The notes beneath the pieces were generated by a model, which searched no databases, was not told the DNA's origin, and worked only from the letters and a program-made list of their open reading frames with translations. Of a stretch of 36,530 bases of DNA, positions 9,851-18,929 are shown piece by piece. Each line of letters opens with the position of its first letter. The stretch's first letter is position 1. The translations under genes were made by a program, and so were the position numbers. This stretch comes from Burkholderiaceae bacterium (GTDB lineage Bacteria > Pseudomonadota > Gammaproteobacteria > Burkholderiales > Burkholderiaceae_E): positions 1 through 36,530 of the forward strand of contig JAJTYR010000033.1 of the NCBI GenBank assembly GCA_021463505.1, given 5' to 3'.

Positions 9851-11068
9851 TTACAGCCGGATCCAGCCGCGCCGCGCCGCGTGGTGCGCGAGCATGCCGA
9901 ACAGCACCGCCAGCCCGGCGTGCCAGATCGCGATGCCGGCCGTCGCCAGGACGACGAAGCGCTCGGCCTTCTCGCCGCCGGTGGCGCGGCTGCCCAGCGC
10001 GAGTTGAAGCCCGGCCAGGAACAGGATGCTGCCGAGCACGGCGGGCGGCACCAGCGCGAACAGCAGCGCGACCGCATCGGCGAAGAGCAGGCCGATCACG
10101 AGGATCGTGGCGCCGAAGATCACCGGTGCGCGACCGCTGCGCGCGCCGAAGCGCCACTGTGCGGCCATGCCGCCGGCGCCGTGGCACAGCGGGATGCCGC
10201 CCATGGCACTGGAGGCGAGGTTCATCAGGCCGGTGGACAGCGCGACTGCACGCTCGCTCGTGGGGCGATCGGGAAAGCGCTGGTTGTTCTCGTCGACGAT
10301 CGCGAACAGGGCATTGCCGAACGTCAGCGGCAGTTGCGGCAGCGCGAGCAGCAGCAAGCCGAGTTCCAGCGCACGCCACGACAACTGCGGCCAAGCGAAC
10401 GAGGGCAGCGTCAGCGCGGGCACCAGGCGCGCTGCGTCGAACGCGTCGACGCGGCCTGCGAGCACGCTGGTGATGGCGCCGCCGAACAGCAGCAGCAGCA
10501 TCGTGGGCATCCCGGGACGTGACAGCAGGATCATCGCGAGCGCCAGCGTCAGTGTCGACGCCATCGGCGTCGCCGACATCGTGCGCAGCCCTTCGAGCAT
10601 GAAGGCGAAGCCCAGCCCCATGACGACGCCGAGCATCGCCTCGCGCGGCACGAGCGCGCTCAGCCGTGCGGCCAGGCCGGTGAGGCCGAGCGCGAGCCAG
10701 ACGAGTGCGGTGCACAGGCCGGCGGCGACGGCCACCTGCGGGGTCATTCCCACGCCAGACCCCGCGTAGACGATCACCGAGGCACCGATCAGTTTCATCG
10801 GCTGCACCGGAAACGGCGTGCGGTACCACAGGCCTGCGGCGATCGACGCCAGGCCGATCGGCACCAGGACCCCCGCCGGCGCCATGCCGAGCACGCCCAG
10901 GTACGCAGTGACGAAAGGAATCAGCACGCCGAGGTCGCCGAACGCACCGGAGGTTTCGGCGAGCCACGAAGTGCGCCGCGGACCTTCGACGTCGGTGGAC
11001 CCGATCCGCGCAGCGTCCGCGGCGGCCGCCGGGTCGGCAGTGACAGGCGGCGCTTCGGCAGGCTTCAT
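9851..11068 (-). CDS. MOT1-type molybdate/sulfate transporter
   Basis: A 405-residue polytopic membrane protein of the MOT1 family (SulP-related transporters described for molybdate). Family motifs are present: SGAFGDLGVLIPFVTAYLG near residue 40, FPVQPMKLIGASVI (~90), and GGIPLCHGAGGMAAQWRFGA (~290), the conserved P-C-H-G-x-G-G segment. About ten hydrophobic segments can be counted. The predicted N-terminal 30 residues are cytosolic and Pro/Ala-rich. ATG 11068 overlaps the stop of the upstream esterase gene as ATGA, so translation is coupled. No mod operon or molybdopterin gene is nearby. Molybdate versus sulfate specificity cannot be decided from sequence reading alone. Confidence 0.86.
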   Translation of the reverse strand: MKPAEAPPVTADPAAAADAARIGSTDVEGPRRTSWLAETSGAFGDLGVLIPFVTAYLGVLGMAPAGVLVPIGLASIAAGLWYRTPFPVQPMKLIGASVIVYAGSGVGMTPQVAVAAGLCTALVWLALGLTGLAARLSALVPREAMLGVVMGLGFAFMLEGLRTMSATPMASTLTLALAMILLSRPGMPTMLLLLFGGAITSVLAGRVDAFDAARLVPALTLPSFAWPQLSWRALELGLLLLALPQLPLTFGNALFAIVDENNQRFPDRPTSERAVALSTGLMNLASSAMGGIPLCHGAGGMAAQWRFGARSGRAPVIFGATILVIGLLFADAVALLFALVPPAVLGSILFLAGLQLALGSRATGGEKAERFVVLATAGIAIWHAGLAVLFGMLAHHAARRGWIRL

Positions 11069-11844
11069 CGGTCCTGGTCGAGCAGCGGCCGCAGCGCCGG
11101 CCAGACGTTGTCGAGCAGCCGCGGTTGCGCGTTCTCGTTGGGGTGGATCCGGTCGGGCTGGAACAGTTCGGGACGGTCGGCGACGCCGTCGAGGAAGAAC
11201 GCCAGCAGCGACGCCTTTTCGCGCTCGGCCACGCGGCGAAACAGCGCGGCGAAGGCGTCGGCGTAAGGCCGTCCATAGTTCGGCGGCACCTGCATGCCCA
11301 GCAGCAGCGCACGCGCGCCGCTGACGCGCGTCGCGCGCGCAATGTTCGCGAGATTGGCTTCGGTGGCCGACAGGTCGAGGCCGCGCAGCGCGTCGTTGCC
11401 GCCGAGTTCGATCACGACGATCGCCGGACGGTGCCGTTCGAGCAGGGGCGCGATGCGGCTGTCGCCCCCGGCGGTGGTCTCGCCGCTGATGCTCGCGTTG
11501 ACCACCTGCCACGGCGGGCGGCGCGCCGCCAGGCGCTGCGCGAGCAATTCGACCCAGCCCGCGCCGCGGCGCAGCCCGTATTCGGCCGACAGGCTGTCGC
11601 CGAGCACCAGCAGCGTGCGCGCGGCAACGCCGGGGCGCGAGGCGGCCCGGCCGAGTGCCGGCAGGCCCGCCGCGGCGGTACCGCCCACCAGCCAACGCAA
11701 CAGCGCGCGTCGAGCGGATTCGCCGGCAGATGCGTTCGCAGCCAACAACCCGGACAGGGCGGGCAGGGCCGGGCGAAACCACGAGGTCGACACGGCGGAT
11801 GGTTCCGGCCGTACGGGGTTGGACAGGCAAGCGCGATCAGGCAT
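11065..11844 (-). CDS. tesA: GDSL-family esterase/thioesterase (TesA-like arylesterase)
   Basis: An exported SGNH hydrolase acting on acyl-CoA, lysophospholipid or aryl esters. From ATG 11844 (259 residues) the catalytic blocks are all present: block I LLVLGDSLSAEYGL with nucleophile Ser84, block III GGND at 148-151, and block V DRIHPN with Asp231/His234. The N-terminus holds ARRALLRWLVGGTAAAGLPA (~44-63), a hydrophobic stretch after paired arginines that could be a Sec or twin-arginine signal. It follows about 40 extra residues, so an internal start (for example a GTG near residue 18) is plausible. The neighbouring divergent ybbA-like gene reproduces the known tesA/ybbA arrangement of E. coli. 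Confidence 0.92.
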   Translation of the reverse strand: MPDRACLSNPVRPEPSAVSTSWFRPALPALSGLLAANASAGESARRALLRWLVGGTAAAGLPALGRAASRPGVAARTLLVLGDSLSAEYGLRRGAGWVELLAQRLAARRPPWQVVNASISGETTAGGDSRIAPLLERHRPAIVVIELGGNDALRGLDLSATEANLANIARATRVSGARALLLGMQVPPNYGRPYADAFAALFRRVAEREKASLLAFFLDGVADRPELFQPDRIHPNENAQPRLLDNVWPALRPLLDQDR

Positions 11845-12015
11845 GGGACCGATTATCGCCTCGCGGGCCAGCCTGCGCGGGGGCAACGCGGCCAACTACC
11901 GGTAGACTCGGGCGGTTCGCGAGCAGGATCGCGGGCCCCTGCGAGACGCGGCGACTGGCGGATCGCCCCGGGAGCGCAGACGGTCGTGCCCAATGAAACC
12001 CGGAATCCACCTGGA

Positions 12016-12693
12016 ATGGACGCAATCCTCGTCGAGCATCTGAGCAAGCGCGTCAGGGATGCGGACGGCTGGCTCACGATCCTCGACGATCTGTCGTTTC
12101 GTGTCGCACCCGGCGAGACGGTGGCCATCGTGGGCGCCTCGGGCTCGGGCAAGTCGACACTGCTGGGCCTGTTGGCGGGCCTCGACCTGCCGAGCGAGGG
12201 CACGGTGACGATGTTCGGCGAGTCGCTGTTCGCGCTGGACGAGGACGCGCGCGCCGCCTGGCGCGCACGCAATCTCGGGTTTGTCTTCCAGTCGTTCCAG
12301 CTGCTGCCCCAGATGACCGCGCTCGAGAACGTGATGCTGCCGCTCGAGCTGGTTGCAGCGCGCGGCGCGCGCGAGCGCGCACGTGCGCTGCTCGGGCGGG
12401 TCGGCCTGGAAGAGCGGTTGAGCCACTACCCGAAGACGCTCTCCGGCGGCGAGCAACAACGCGTGGCGCTGGCGCGCGCCTTCGCTCCGGCGCCCCGGCT
12501 GCTGTTCGCCGACGAGCCCACCGGCAGCCTGGACGCCGCCACCGGCGCCCGGATCATCGATCTGCTGTTCGAGCTCAATCGCGAAGCCGGTGCGACGCTG
12601 GTCCTCGTGACGCACGACCCGGCGCTGGCCGACCGCTGCGGCCAGCGACTGGCGCTGCATGCCGGGCGACTGGAAGCGGACGTCGTGGCCTGA
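12016..12693 (+). CDS. ybbA: YbbA-like ABC transporter ATP-binding protein (orphan)
   Basis: The ATPase subunit of a MacB/LolD-type ABC system. The 225-residue product contains Walker [10 protein letters not shown] (40-48), Q-loop [10 protein letters not shown] (from 91), signature LSGGEQQR (142-149), Walker B RLLFADEP (161-168) and H-loop His200. Divergence from tesA matches the E. coli tesA/ybbA locus and supports the name. The YbbP-type permease that normally follows is absent: 84 bp downstream begins the convergent pgi gene. The start at ATG 12016 ([11 protein letters not shown]) fits the family; the open frame upstream is not conserved-looking. Confidence 0.9.
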   Translation: MDAILVEHLSKRVRDADGWLTILDDLSFRVAPGETVAIVGASGSGKSTLLGLLAGLDLPSEGTVTMFGESLFALDEDARAAWRARNLGFVFQSFQLLPQMTALENVMLPLELVAARGARERARALLGRVGLEERLSHYPKTLSGGEQQRVALARAFAPAPRLLFADEPTGSLDAATGARIIDLLFELNREAGATLVLVTHDPALADRCGQRLALHAGRLEADVVA

Positions 12694-12733
12694 AAACTCC
12701 GGCATGCGCGTCGTGCGCAGCTGCGCCGTCGCC

Positions 12734-12762
12734 GCCGTGCGCGCGGCCCGGGCGCGCGTGGC
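12734..12762. terminator. Possible GC-rich hairpin between convergent ybbA and pgi
   Basis: The arms GCCGTGCGCGC (12734-12744) and GCGCGCGTGGC (12752-12762) pair except for two positions around a 7-nt loop. No T-tract is present on either side, so intrinsic termination is only possible, not shown. Confidence 0.25.
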
Positions 12763-12777
12763 CCAGGCGTAAGGGGC

Positions 12778-14427
12778 TCAGGCGCGCGCCTCGCGGATGC
12801 GCGCAAGCAGGCTGCGCAGGTCGGATGCAAGGTCGGCAGGCAGTTCATGCGTCGGGTCGAGCAGCGGTTCGATGTCGCTCGCGAGCAATTTGCCGAGTTC
12901 GACGCCCCACTGGTCGAAGGAATCGATGTCCCAGAGCCAGCCGAGCGCCGCCGTCTTGTGCTCGTAGAGGGCAAGCAGGGCGCCGAAGCGCTCGGGGTCG
13001 AGGTGGTCGAGCAGAATCAGGCTCGACGGCCGGTTGCCCGGGCAGGCGCGATGCGCCGCCAGCCAGGCGGCCGCCTCGGTGCCGCCGGCGGCACGCTCTT
13101 GTGTCCCGTGCGCCGTCGAAGCGTTTTCGTTGCCCGAGCGCCCGTGCAGCAGCGCCTCGCGTTGCCCCAGCGCGTTGGCGAGCAGGGCATCGCCACGGCC
13201 CTCGGGATCGGGGTTCGATGGCACGACGACGATGAACTCGACCGGATGCGCCCGGGTGCCCTGGTGCAGCGCCTGGAAGAACGAATGCTGGACGTCGGTT
13301 CCGGGCCCGCCCCAGACCACCGGCGCTGTCGGCCAGTTCACCGGCAGGCCATCGCGGCCGACGCGCTTGCCGTTGCTCTCCATCTGCAACTGCTGCAACC
13401 AGGCCGTGAGACTGCGCAGTGCGTCGCTGTAGGGCACGACGACTTCGGTCGCGCCCGGCAAGGCCAGCGTGTTCCACAGCGACACCAGTGCCAGCAGCAC
13501 CGGGGCATTGGCGGCCAGCGGCGCCTCGGCGAAGTGCCGGTCCATCGCGTGCGCGCCGGCGAGCATGGCGCGAAACGCCTGCGGACCCGCCGACAGCATC
13601 GCCGGCAGTCCGATCGCCGACCACAGCGAATAGCGACCGCCGACCCAGTCGCGGAACGGGAACACCGATTCGGGCGCCAGACCGAAAGCGCTCGCGGCCT
13701 CCAGGTTCGCGGTAATGCCGACCAGGTGGTGGCGAAGATCGGCGTGCCCGATGCCGCAGGCGGCGAACCAGTGGCGCAGCGCCTGTGCGTTGCGCGCGGT
13801 CTCCAGCGTGTGCCAGGACTTGGAGGCGACGATCGCCAGCGTGCTCGCGGGATCGAGCCCCTTGACCGCGCGTTCGAAAGCGCGCGGATCGACGTTCGAC
13901 AGGTAGCGGATGTCCAGCCGCGGATGGGCGTGATCGATCAGCGCCTCGCAGGCCAGCTGCGGACCGAGATGCGAGCCGCCGATGCCGATGTGCAGCACGT
14001 GGCTGATCGGCTGACCGGTTGCGCCACGCCAGGCGCCGCTGCGCACCGCTTCGGAAAACCGGGCCATCCGATCGAGGGTCGCGGCCACCTCGGCAGCGAT
14101 GCCGTCGTCAGCGGCAGCGCCGGGCGGGGCACGCAGCGCCACGTGCAGCGCCGGCCGTCCCTCGGTGAAGTTCACCGCCTCACCGGCGTACATCGCATCG
14201 CGACGCGCAGCGAGCGACGACGCTTCGGCCAGCCCGAGCAACGCATCGAGTGCGGCGTCGGGCAGGCGGTGCCGGGTGAGGTCGAGGTGCAGGCCCGCTG
14301 CGTCCAGGCTGAGTCGCCGCGCGCGCGCGGGTGCGTCGCGCAGCAGCGACGCGATGTCGACTTCGCCCGATGCGCGTGCCTGCCGCGTGACTTCGCGCCA
14401 GGCTTCCACACGTCGATCGTTGCCCAT
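12778..14427 (-). CDS. pgi: Glucose-6-phosphate isomerase
   Basis: Interconverts glucose 6-phosphate and fructose 6-phosphate. Length is 549 residues. Conserved elements are [49 protein letters not shown]-like, [28 protein letters not shown] (catalytic Glu), [18 protein letters not shown] (catalytic His) and [10 protein letters not shown] (C-terminal active-site Lys). The usual D-H-H-x-x-L-L stretch after the 'VVPSNPDP' loop is replaced by [14 protein letters not shown]. The region after the ALLHGR segment is Ala/Gly-rich. ATG 14427 is preferred over ATG 14442 because a GAGGAG lies 7 bp before it. The gene follows nnr by 28 bp on the same strand. Confidence 0.96.
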   Translation of the reverse strand: MGNDRRVEAWREVTRQARASGEVDIASLLRDAPARARRLSLDAAGLHLDLTRHRLPDAALDALLGLAEASSLAARRDAMYAGEAVNFTEGRPALHVALRAPPGAAADDGIAAEVAATLDRMARFSEAVRSGAWRGATGQPISHVLHIGIGGSHLGPQLACEALIDHAHPRLDIRYLSNVDPRAFERAVKGLDPASTLAIVASKSWHTLETARNAQALRHWFAACGIGHADLRHHLVGITANLEAASAFGLAPESVFPFRDWVGGRYSLWSAIGLPAMLSAGPQAFRAMLAGAHAMDRHFAEAPLAANAPVLLALVSLWNTLALPGATEVVVPYSDALRSLTAWLQQLQMESNGKRVGRDGLPVNWPTAPVVWGGPGTDVQHSFFQALHQGTRAHPVEFIVVVPSNPDPEGRGDALLANALGQREALLHGRSGNENASTAHGTQERAAGGTEAAAWLAAHRACPGNRPSSLILLDHLDPERFGALLALYEHKTAALGWLWDIDSFDQWGVELGKLLASDIEPLLDPTHELPADLASDLRSLLARIREARA

Positions 14428-14455
14428 CCTGGCTCCTCGCATCGTGTCTCGTCAT

Positions 14456-15970
14456 TCAGGCAGCGGGTTCGCGCAGTGCCGCGCGGATCCACTGTGGCAG
14501 TTCGGCGGCCGACAACCCTTCGGCGTGACCGTGCGCCGCCTCGAAGCGCATGCCGGCACGCCCATGCAGCCACGCGGCCCAGCAGGCGGCTTCCGCGGCA
14601 TCGTACCGCTGCGCGAGCAGCGCCGCGATCATGCCCGCGAGCACATCGCCGGTGCCCGCGCTGGCCAGCGCCGGACTGCCCGCGCCGACGATCCGCCAGT
14701 CGCCGTCGGGACTGGCGACGATGCTGCCGGCGCCCTTGAGCAGCGCAACCATCCGGTAACGCTGTGCGAGTGCGAGCGCCGCCGCCAGGCGGTCGGCCTG
14801 GACCTGCGCGGCATCGCTGCCGAGCAGGCGCGAGGCTTCCAGCGGATGCGGCGTCATCACGCAGCGCGTGGGCGCCGAGACCGGTTGCGCGGCAAGCAGC
14901 GACGGGTCGGCCGCGATCAGGTTCAGGGCGTCGGCGTCCAGCACCAGCGCCGGGGCTGTCGATAGCGCGCCAGCGAGTCGCTGACGTGCGAGCACCGAGT
15001 CGCCCAGCCCGCAACCGATGGCCACCGCGTCGAAGGCGCTGAAATCGGGCTCGGCATGCGCCGTCATCAACTGCGGCTGGCCGGGGTCGAACGGCTCGGC
15101 GTCGGGCGCGCCGACAAAGACCTTGCCGGCGCCCAGCGCCTGTGCGCCGCGCCCCGCCAGCAGCGCCGCGCCGCGCATGCCGCGCGCGCCACCGTAGGCG
15201 AGCACCGTGCCGAAGCTGCCCTTGTGGCTGTCACGTGTGCGCGGGCGCGACATCGCCGCGGCGTTGTCCGCATCGAACAATCGGCCGATGGCCTGGCCGG
15301 CCTGGCCGGCGAACACGTCACGCTCGGCCTCGAGGCCGAGCGCGGCCACTTCGAGCGAGCCGACGTGATCGAGCGCGGCACCGGTGTGCAGGCCGGGCTT
15401 GTCGGCGATCATCGTCACGGTCACGCATGCGCGCATCGCGCAGCCGGCCGCGCCGCCGACGATCGCCCCGGCATCGGCGTCGAGACCGCTGGGTACATCC
15501 ACCGCCACGACCGGCAGCGCCGCCCGGGTGATCGCGTCGCAGAACCGTCGCGCCTCGCCGGCGAGCGGCCGGTCGAGGCCGATGCCGAACAGTCCGTCGA
15601 TGACGATCGGCGCGGCCGTGAGGCGTTCGGCCAGCCGGTCGGGCACGTCGACAGGCAATCCCGCCGCCTGCGCGGTGCACCAGGCCCCGGCGGCATCGCC
15701 GGACGACGGCGGCCCGGGCCGCAGCGCCACCGCGCTGCAGGCGTAGCCGCGCTCGCGCAGCAGCACCGCCGCAAGCAGCGCATCGCCGCCGTTGTTGCCC
15801 GGTCCGATCAGCGCCAGCACGGGTCGCCCCGGCGTCAGCGTGCGCGCCAGGCGCGCGGTAGCCGCAGCCACCGCTGCAGCCGCGCGCATCATCAGCGTGC
15901 CCGGCGGCAGCGCCGCGAGCGCCGCCGCTTCGAGGCGGCGCAGCGAGCGGGTGGGAAAGAGCGCGGACAT
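14456..15970 (-). CDS. nnr: Bifunctional NAD(P)H-hydrate epimerase/dehydratase
   Basis: Repairs hydrated NAD(P)H. The N-terminal YjeF/NnrE domain (~1-215) epimerises R-NAD(P)HX, and the C-terminal NnrD kinase-like domain (~225-504) dehydrates S-NAD(P)HX using ADP. Seen in order are the N-domain PVLALIGPGNNGGDALLAA, VIDGLFGIGLDRPL and VDVPSGLDADAG. In the C-domain are HKGSFGTVLAYGGARGMRGA, LVLDADALNL, VMTPHPLEASRLLG, LLKGAGSIVASPDG and the glycine motif SAGTGDVLAGMIAALL. The length fits the fused form. It lies between dctM (58 bp upstream) and pgi (28 bp downstream), all minus strand. Confidence 0.95.
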   Translation of the reverse strand: MSALFPTRSLRRLEAAALAALPPGTLMMRAAAAVAAATARLARTLTPGRPVLALIGPGNNGGDALLAAVLLRERGYACSAVALRPGPPSSGDAAGAWCTAQAAGLPVDVPDRLAERLTAAPIVIDGLFGIGLDRPLAGEARRFCDAITRAALPVVAVDVPSGLDADAGAIVGGAAGCAMRACVTVTMIADKPGLHTGAALDHVGSLEVAALGLEAERDVFAGQAGQAIGRLFDADNAAAMSRPRTRDSHKGSFGTVLAYGGARGMRGAALLAGRGAQALGAGKVFVGAPDAEPFDPGQPQLMTAHAEPDFSAFDAVAIGCGLGDSVLARQRLAGALSTAPALVLDADALNLIAADPSLLAAQPVSAPTRCVMTPHPLEASRLLGSDAAQVQADRLAAALALAQRYRMVALLKGAGSIVASPDGDWRIVGAGSPALASAGTGDVLAGMIAALLAQRYDAAEAACWAAWLHGRAGMRFEAAHGHAEGLSAAELPQWIRAALREPAA

Positions 15971-16028
15971 CGTGACAACGATAGCGCAGATGCCGCAGGT
16001 GCCGATCGCGCGAAGGTGGGTGCCGGCT

Positions 16029-17336
16029 TCAGCCGATCGCGCGCATCTGCTGCGGCAGCCAGGTGGCCAGGTCCGGCAACAGGTAGATCAGCAATACCGC
16101 CACCACCATCAGCGCGAACATCGGCGCCGACTGGCGCGCGATCCAGGGCAGTTGTCGTCCGGTCATGCCCTGGATCACGAACAGGTTGAAGCCCACCGGC
16201 GGCGTGATCTGCGCCATCTCGACCACCAGCACGACGAACACGCCGAACCACAGCAGGTCGATGCCGGCGGCCTGCACCGTGGGCAGGATCACGCCCATCG
16301 TCAGCACGACCATCGAGATGCCGTCGAGAAAACACCCCAGCACGATGTAGAACAGCGCCAGCGCGATGATCAGCTGGAAGCGCGACAGGCCGAGGGTGGC
16401 GATCCATTCCGCCAGGTGGCGCGGCAACCCGATGTAGCCCATCGCCAGCGTGAGAAAGGCCGCCCCGGCCAGGATCAGCGCGATCATGCAATAGAGCCGC
16501 GTGGCACCGAGCAGCGACTCGACGAACGTGCGCCGGTCGAGCGAGCCCTGCGCGGCCGACAACAGCAGTGCGCCGACCACCCCGATCGCCGCTGCCTCGG
16601 TGGCGGTGGCGATCCCCGCGTAGATCGCGCCGAGCACCGCGGCGATCAGCAGGACCACCGGGATCAGGCTGCGCGAGGCCCACAGCTTCGCGCGCAGGTC
16701 CAGCGCCTGCTCGGCCGGCGGCACGCGCGCATGGTTGAACAGCGCCCACGCGATGACGTAGCCCATGAAGAGCAGCGCGAGCAGGATGCCGGGCAGCACG
16801 CCGGCCACGAACAACTGGGCGATCGACACGTCGGCGCTCACGCCGTAGACGATCATGATGATCGATGGCGGGATCAGCAGGCCCAGCGTGCCCGCACCGG
16901 CCAGCGTGCCGACCACGATGCCTTCGGGGTAGCCGCGCCGCGCCAGTTCGGGCAGCGTCATCTTGCCGATCGTGGCACAGGTGGCCGCCGACGAGCCGGA
17001 GACGGCGGCGAAGATCGCGCAGCCGATGATGTTGGTGTGCAGCAGGCGCCCGGGAAGCCGGTTCATCCACGGCGCGAGCCCCTGGAACATGTCGGCCGAC
17101 AGCCGCGTGCGAAACAGGATCTCCCCCATCCAGACGAACAGCGGCAACGCGGTCAGCGTCCAGCTGGAGGCGGCGCCCCAGATCGTCACCGCCATCGCGT
17201 CGCCGGCCGGTCGCGACGAGAACAGCTCCATCGCGATCCAGGCCACGCCCGACAGCGCCAGGCCGATCCAGACCCCGCTGCCCAGCAGTGCGAACAGGGC
17301 CACGACCAGCAGCACGGTGACGGCGAGCTCGCTCAT
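16029..17336 (-). CDS. dctM: TRAP transporter large permease (DctM family)
   Basis: The 12-TM ion-coupled translocation subunit of a tripartite ATP-independent periplasmic transporter. 435 residues, normal for DctM. Seen are SELAVTVLLVVALFALLGSG at the start, LPLFVWMGEILFRTRLS, the GCAIFAAVSGSSAATCATIG segment, GYPEGIVVGTLAGAGTLGLL with IPPSIIMIVYG, and near the end FLDGISMVVLTMGVILPTV and AQITPPVGFNLFVIQGM. ATG 17336 overlaps the dctQ stop as ATGA. The open frame continues upstream only through dctQ in another phase. The substrate is discussed under the neighbouring oxoprolinase gene. Confidence 0.95.
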   Translation of the reverse strand: MSELAVTVLLVVALFALLGSGVWIGLALSGVAWIAMELFSSRPAGDAMAVTIWGAASSWTLTALPLFVWMGEILFRTRLSADMFQGLAPWMNRLPGRLLHTNIIGCAIFAAVSGSSAATCATIGKMTLPELARRGYPEGIVVGTLAGAGTLGLLIPPSIIMIVYGVSADVSIAQLFVAGVLPGILLALLFMGYVIAWALFNHARVPPAEQALDLRAKLWASRSLIPVVLLIAAVLGAIYAGIATATEAAAIGVVGALLLSAAQGSLDRRTFVESLLGATRLYCMIALILAGAAFLTLAMGYIGLPRHLAEWIATLGLSRFQLIIALALFYIVLGCFLDGISMVVLTMGVILPTVQAAGIDLLWFGVFVVLVVEMAQITPPVGFNLFVIQGMTGRQLPWIARQSAPMFALMVVAVLLIYLLPDLATWLPQQMRAIG

Positions 17337-17842
17337 TCGACGCGCGACATTCCGGCCGCAGGTGTGACGCCACGACGGCCACGCAATTCGCAGACCAGCT
17401 CGTCGACGAAGGCCACCAGCAGGATCAGCGTGCCCACGACCATCGACAGCTGCGGCAGCCACAGCGGCGTGGCGTCGCTGGCCGTGGAGATGTCGTTGAA
17501 GAGGTACGACTGCCAGGCCAGGCGCACGCTGTAGAACGCGAGCAACCCGGCCAGCAGCAGCGCCACGCCCAGCGCCCAGCGTTCGAGTGCACGCCGCATG
17601 CGCGGACCGCCCGCGCCGAGCAGCAGGGTCACGCGGATGTGCTCGTTGCGCTTGAGCGTGTGCGCAAGCGACAGGAAGCCGGCCCCTGCCATCAGGTAGC
17701 CGGCATACGCGTCGGTGCCGGGAAGATAGAAACCGAACTGGCGCCCGGCGATCGCGACCAGCACCATCGCAAGCAGCCCGACCATGAACGCCGCCGCGAT
17801 CCACGCGGCGACGTCGTAGAGGCGGTCGAGCGCCGCGCGCAT
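17333..17842 (-). CDS. dctQ: TRAP transporter small permease (DctQ family)
   Basis: The four-TM small membrane subunit pairing with DctM. 169 residues with hydrophobic segments at about 10-32 (VAAWIAAAFMVGLLAMVLVA), 47-65, 85-110 and 130-150. The family pattern GTDAYAGYLMAGAGFLSLAH followed by KRNEHIRVTLLL is clear. Both ends overlap neighbours as ATGA (with dctP upstream and dctM downstream), so the three subunits are translationally coupled. Confidence 0.93.
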   Translation of the reverse strand: MRAALDRLYDVAAWIAAAFMVGLLAMVLVAIAGRQFGFYLPGTDAYAGYLMAGAGFLSLAHTLKRNEHIRVTLLLGAGGPRMRRALERWALGVALLLAGLLAFYSVRLAWQSYLFNDISTASDATPLWLPQLSMVVGTLILLVAFVDELVCELRGRRGVTPAAGMSRVE

Positions 17843-18810
17843 CACATCTTGCCGTACGCGTCCAGGATCGCCTTGCCCTCGGTGCCGGTCTTCTTCAGCC
17901 AGTCGTCGACCAGTGCGTCTCCGACCTTCCGGAACTCGGCGGTCATCCGCGCCGACGGCGGCAGCACCTGCATGCCGTTCTTTTTCAGCTGGTCGAGGTA
18001 CCAGACGGTCTTCTCCTCGGAGCTCTTCCAGCCGCGCGTCTCGGCGGCAGCGCCGGCCCCGAGCAGCGCGCTCTGTGTGGCCCTGTCGAGGGCGTCGAAG
18101 GCTTTCTGGTTCACGATCACCGCGTTCTTCGGCAGCCAGGCCTGCGTGTCGTAGAAGTACTTGATGTGCTCGTAGGCCTTGGTGTCGTAACCGGTGGAGC
18201 CGGAGGTGATGAACGATTCGACCGCGCCGGTGGCCATGGCCTGCGACAACTCGGCGGCCTGGATGGTGACCGGCTGCGCACCGAACATCTCGGCGATCTT
18301 CGCAGTGGCCGCGTTGTAGGAGCGGAACTTCACGCCCTTCAGGTCGCTCGCGGCGTCGAGCGCCTTCTTCGAATACAGGCCCTGCGGCGGCCAGGCCACC
18401 GTGTAGAGCAATTTCATGCCCTGCGAGGCGAGCAGTCTGTCGAGCGCCGGGCGCGCTGCGCGGTCGAGTTTGCGGGCGGCCTCGTAACTGGTGGCCAGGA
18501 ACGGCAGCACGTCGACGCCATACAGCGGGTTCTCGTTGGAGAAGTTCGACAGCAGCACTTCGCCGATCTGCGCCTGGTTGCCCTGCACCGCGCGCTTGAT
18601 CTCCGGCGCCTTGAACAGCGACGCGTTGGCGTGGATCGTGATCTTCAGCTTGCCGCCGGTGGCCCTGTCGACGTCGGCGGCGAACTGCACCAGGTTCTCG
18701 GTGTGGAAGTTGCTGGCCGGGTAGGCCGCAGGCAGGTCCCACTTGACCTGGGCGAAGGCAGTGCCCGCCGAAACGGCGAGTAGCAGGGACAGGAATCGGC
18801 TGGGTTTCAT
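17842..18810 (-). CDS. dctP: TRAP transporter substrate-binding protein (DctP family)
   Basis: The periplasmic solute receptor of the TRAP system, 322 residues. The signal peptide KPSRFLSLLLAVSAGTAFA-Q is followed by VKWDLPAAYPASNFHTENLVQF. DctP hallmarks are present: ITIHANASLFKAPEIKRAVQ, the substrate-carboxylate Arg region DLKGVKFRSYNAATAKIAE, VTIQAAELSQAMATGAVES, and a C-terminal helix ending DAYGKM. It is the first gene of a dctPQM operon divergent from the MarR-like regulator; the 146-bp intergenic holds its promoter. DctP proteins normally bind organic anions. The neighbouring 5-oxoprolinase suggests 5-oxoproline or a similar cyclic amide acid (inference). Confidence 0.94.
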   Translation of the reverse strand: MKPSRFLSLLLAVSAGTAFAQVKWDLPAAYPASNFHTENLVQFAADVDRATGGKLKITIHANASLFKAPEIKRAVQGNQAQIGEVLLSNFSNENPLYGVDVLPFLATSYEAARKLDRAARPALDRLLASQGMKLLYTVAWPPQGLYSKKALDAASDLKGVKFRSYNAATAKIAEMFGAQPVTIQAAELSQAMATGAVESFITSGSTGYDTKAYEHIKYFYDTQAWLPKNAVIVNQKAFDALDRATQSALLGAGAAAETRGWKSSEEKTVWYLDQLKKNGMQVLPPSARMTAEFRKVGDALVDDWLKKTGTEGKAILDAYGKM

Positions 18811-18895
18811 CGGACCTCCGTGACGGTGGATGGGCGGACGATGTGCAAGACGACGACGGCGGGCGCGAAGGGCGACCCGGCGCGGCCTGCCGGGC

Positions 18896-18924
18896 TTGAA
18901 GCTTAGGATCGATAAAGATAAATT
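18896..18924 (+). promoter_or_regulatory. Candidate promoter of the MarR-like regulator and oxoprolinase genes
   Basis: TTGAAG (18896-18901) and TAAATT (18919-18924) are separated by 17 bp, each matching four of six consensus bases. The expected transcription start (~18931) falls inside the AACGTT repeat region. The AT-rich character of 18905-18945 contrasts sharply with the surrounding GC-rich DNA, supporting a control region. Confidence 0.5.
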
Positions 18925-18929
18925 GTCAA
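18900..18929 (-). promoter_or_regulatory. Candidate promoter of dctPQM (divergent)
   Basis: On the minus strand a perfect -35 box TTGACA (18929-18924) is followed 18 bp later by a weak -10, TAAGCT (18905-18900). It overlaps the opposing promoter and abuts the AACGTT repeats, so one bound regulator could affect both directions. Confidence 0.45.

Noticed and set aside
12704-12772. A 22-residue open frame after ybbA
   Set aside because: Arg/Ala-only composition, no ribosome-binding site and far too short to stand for the missing permease.
14090-14130. Repeated CG-rich motifs and scattered GC palindromes inside genes
   Set aside because: They follow from codon use at very high GC content and show no regular spacing; nothing resembles a CRISPR array or origin.
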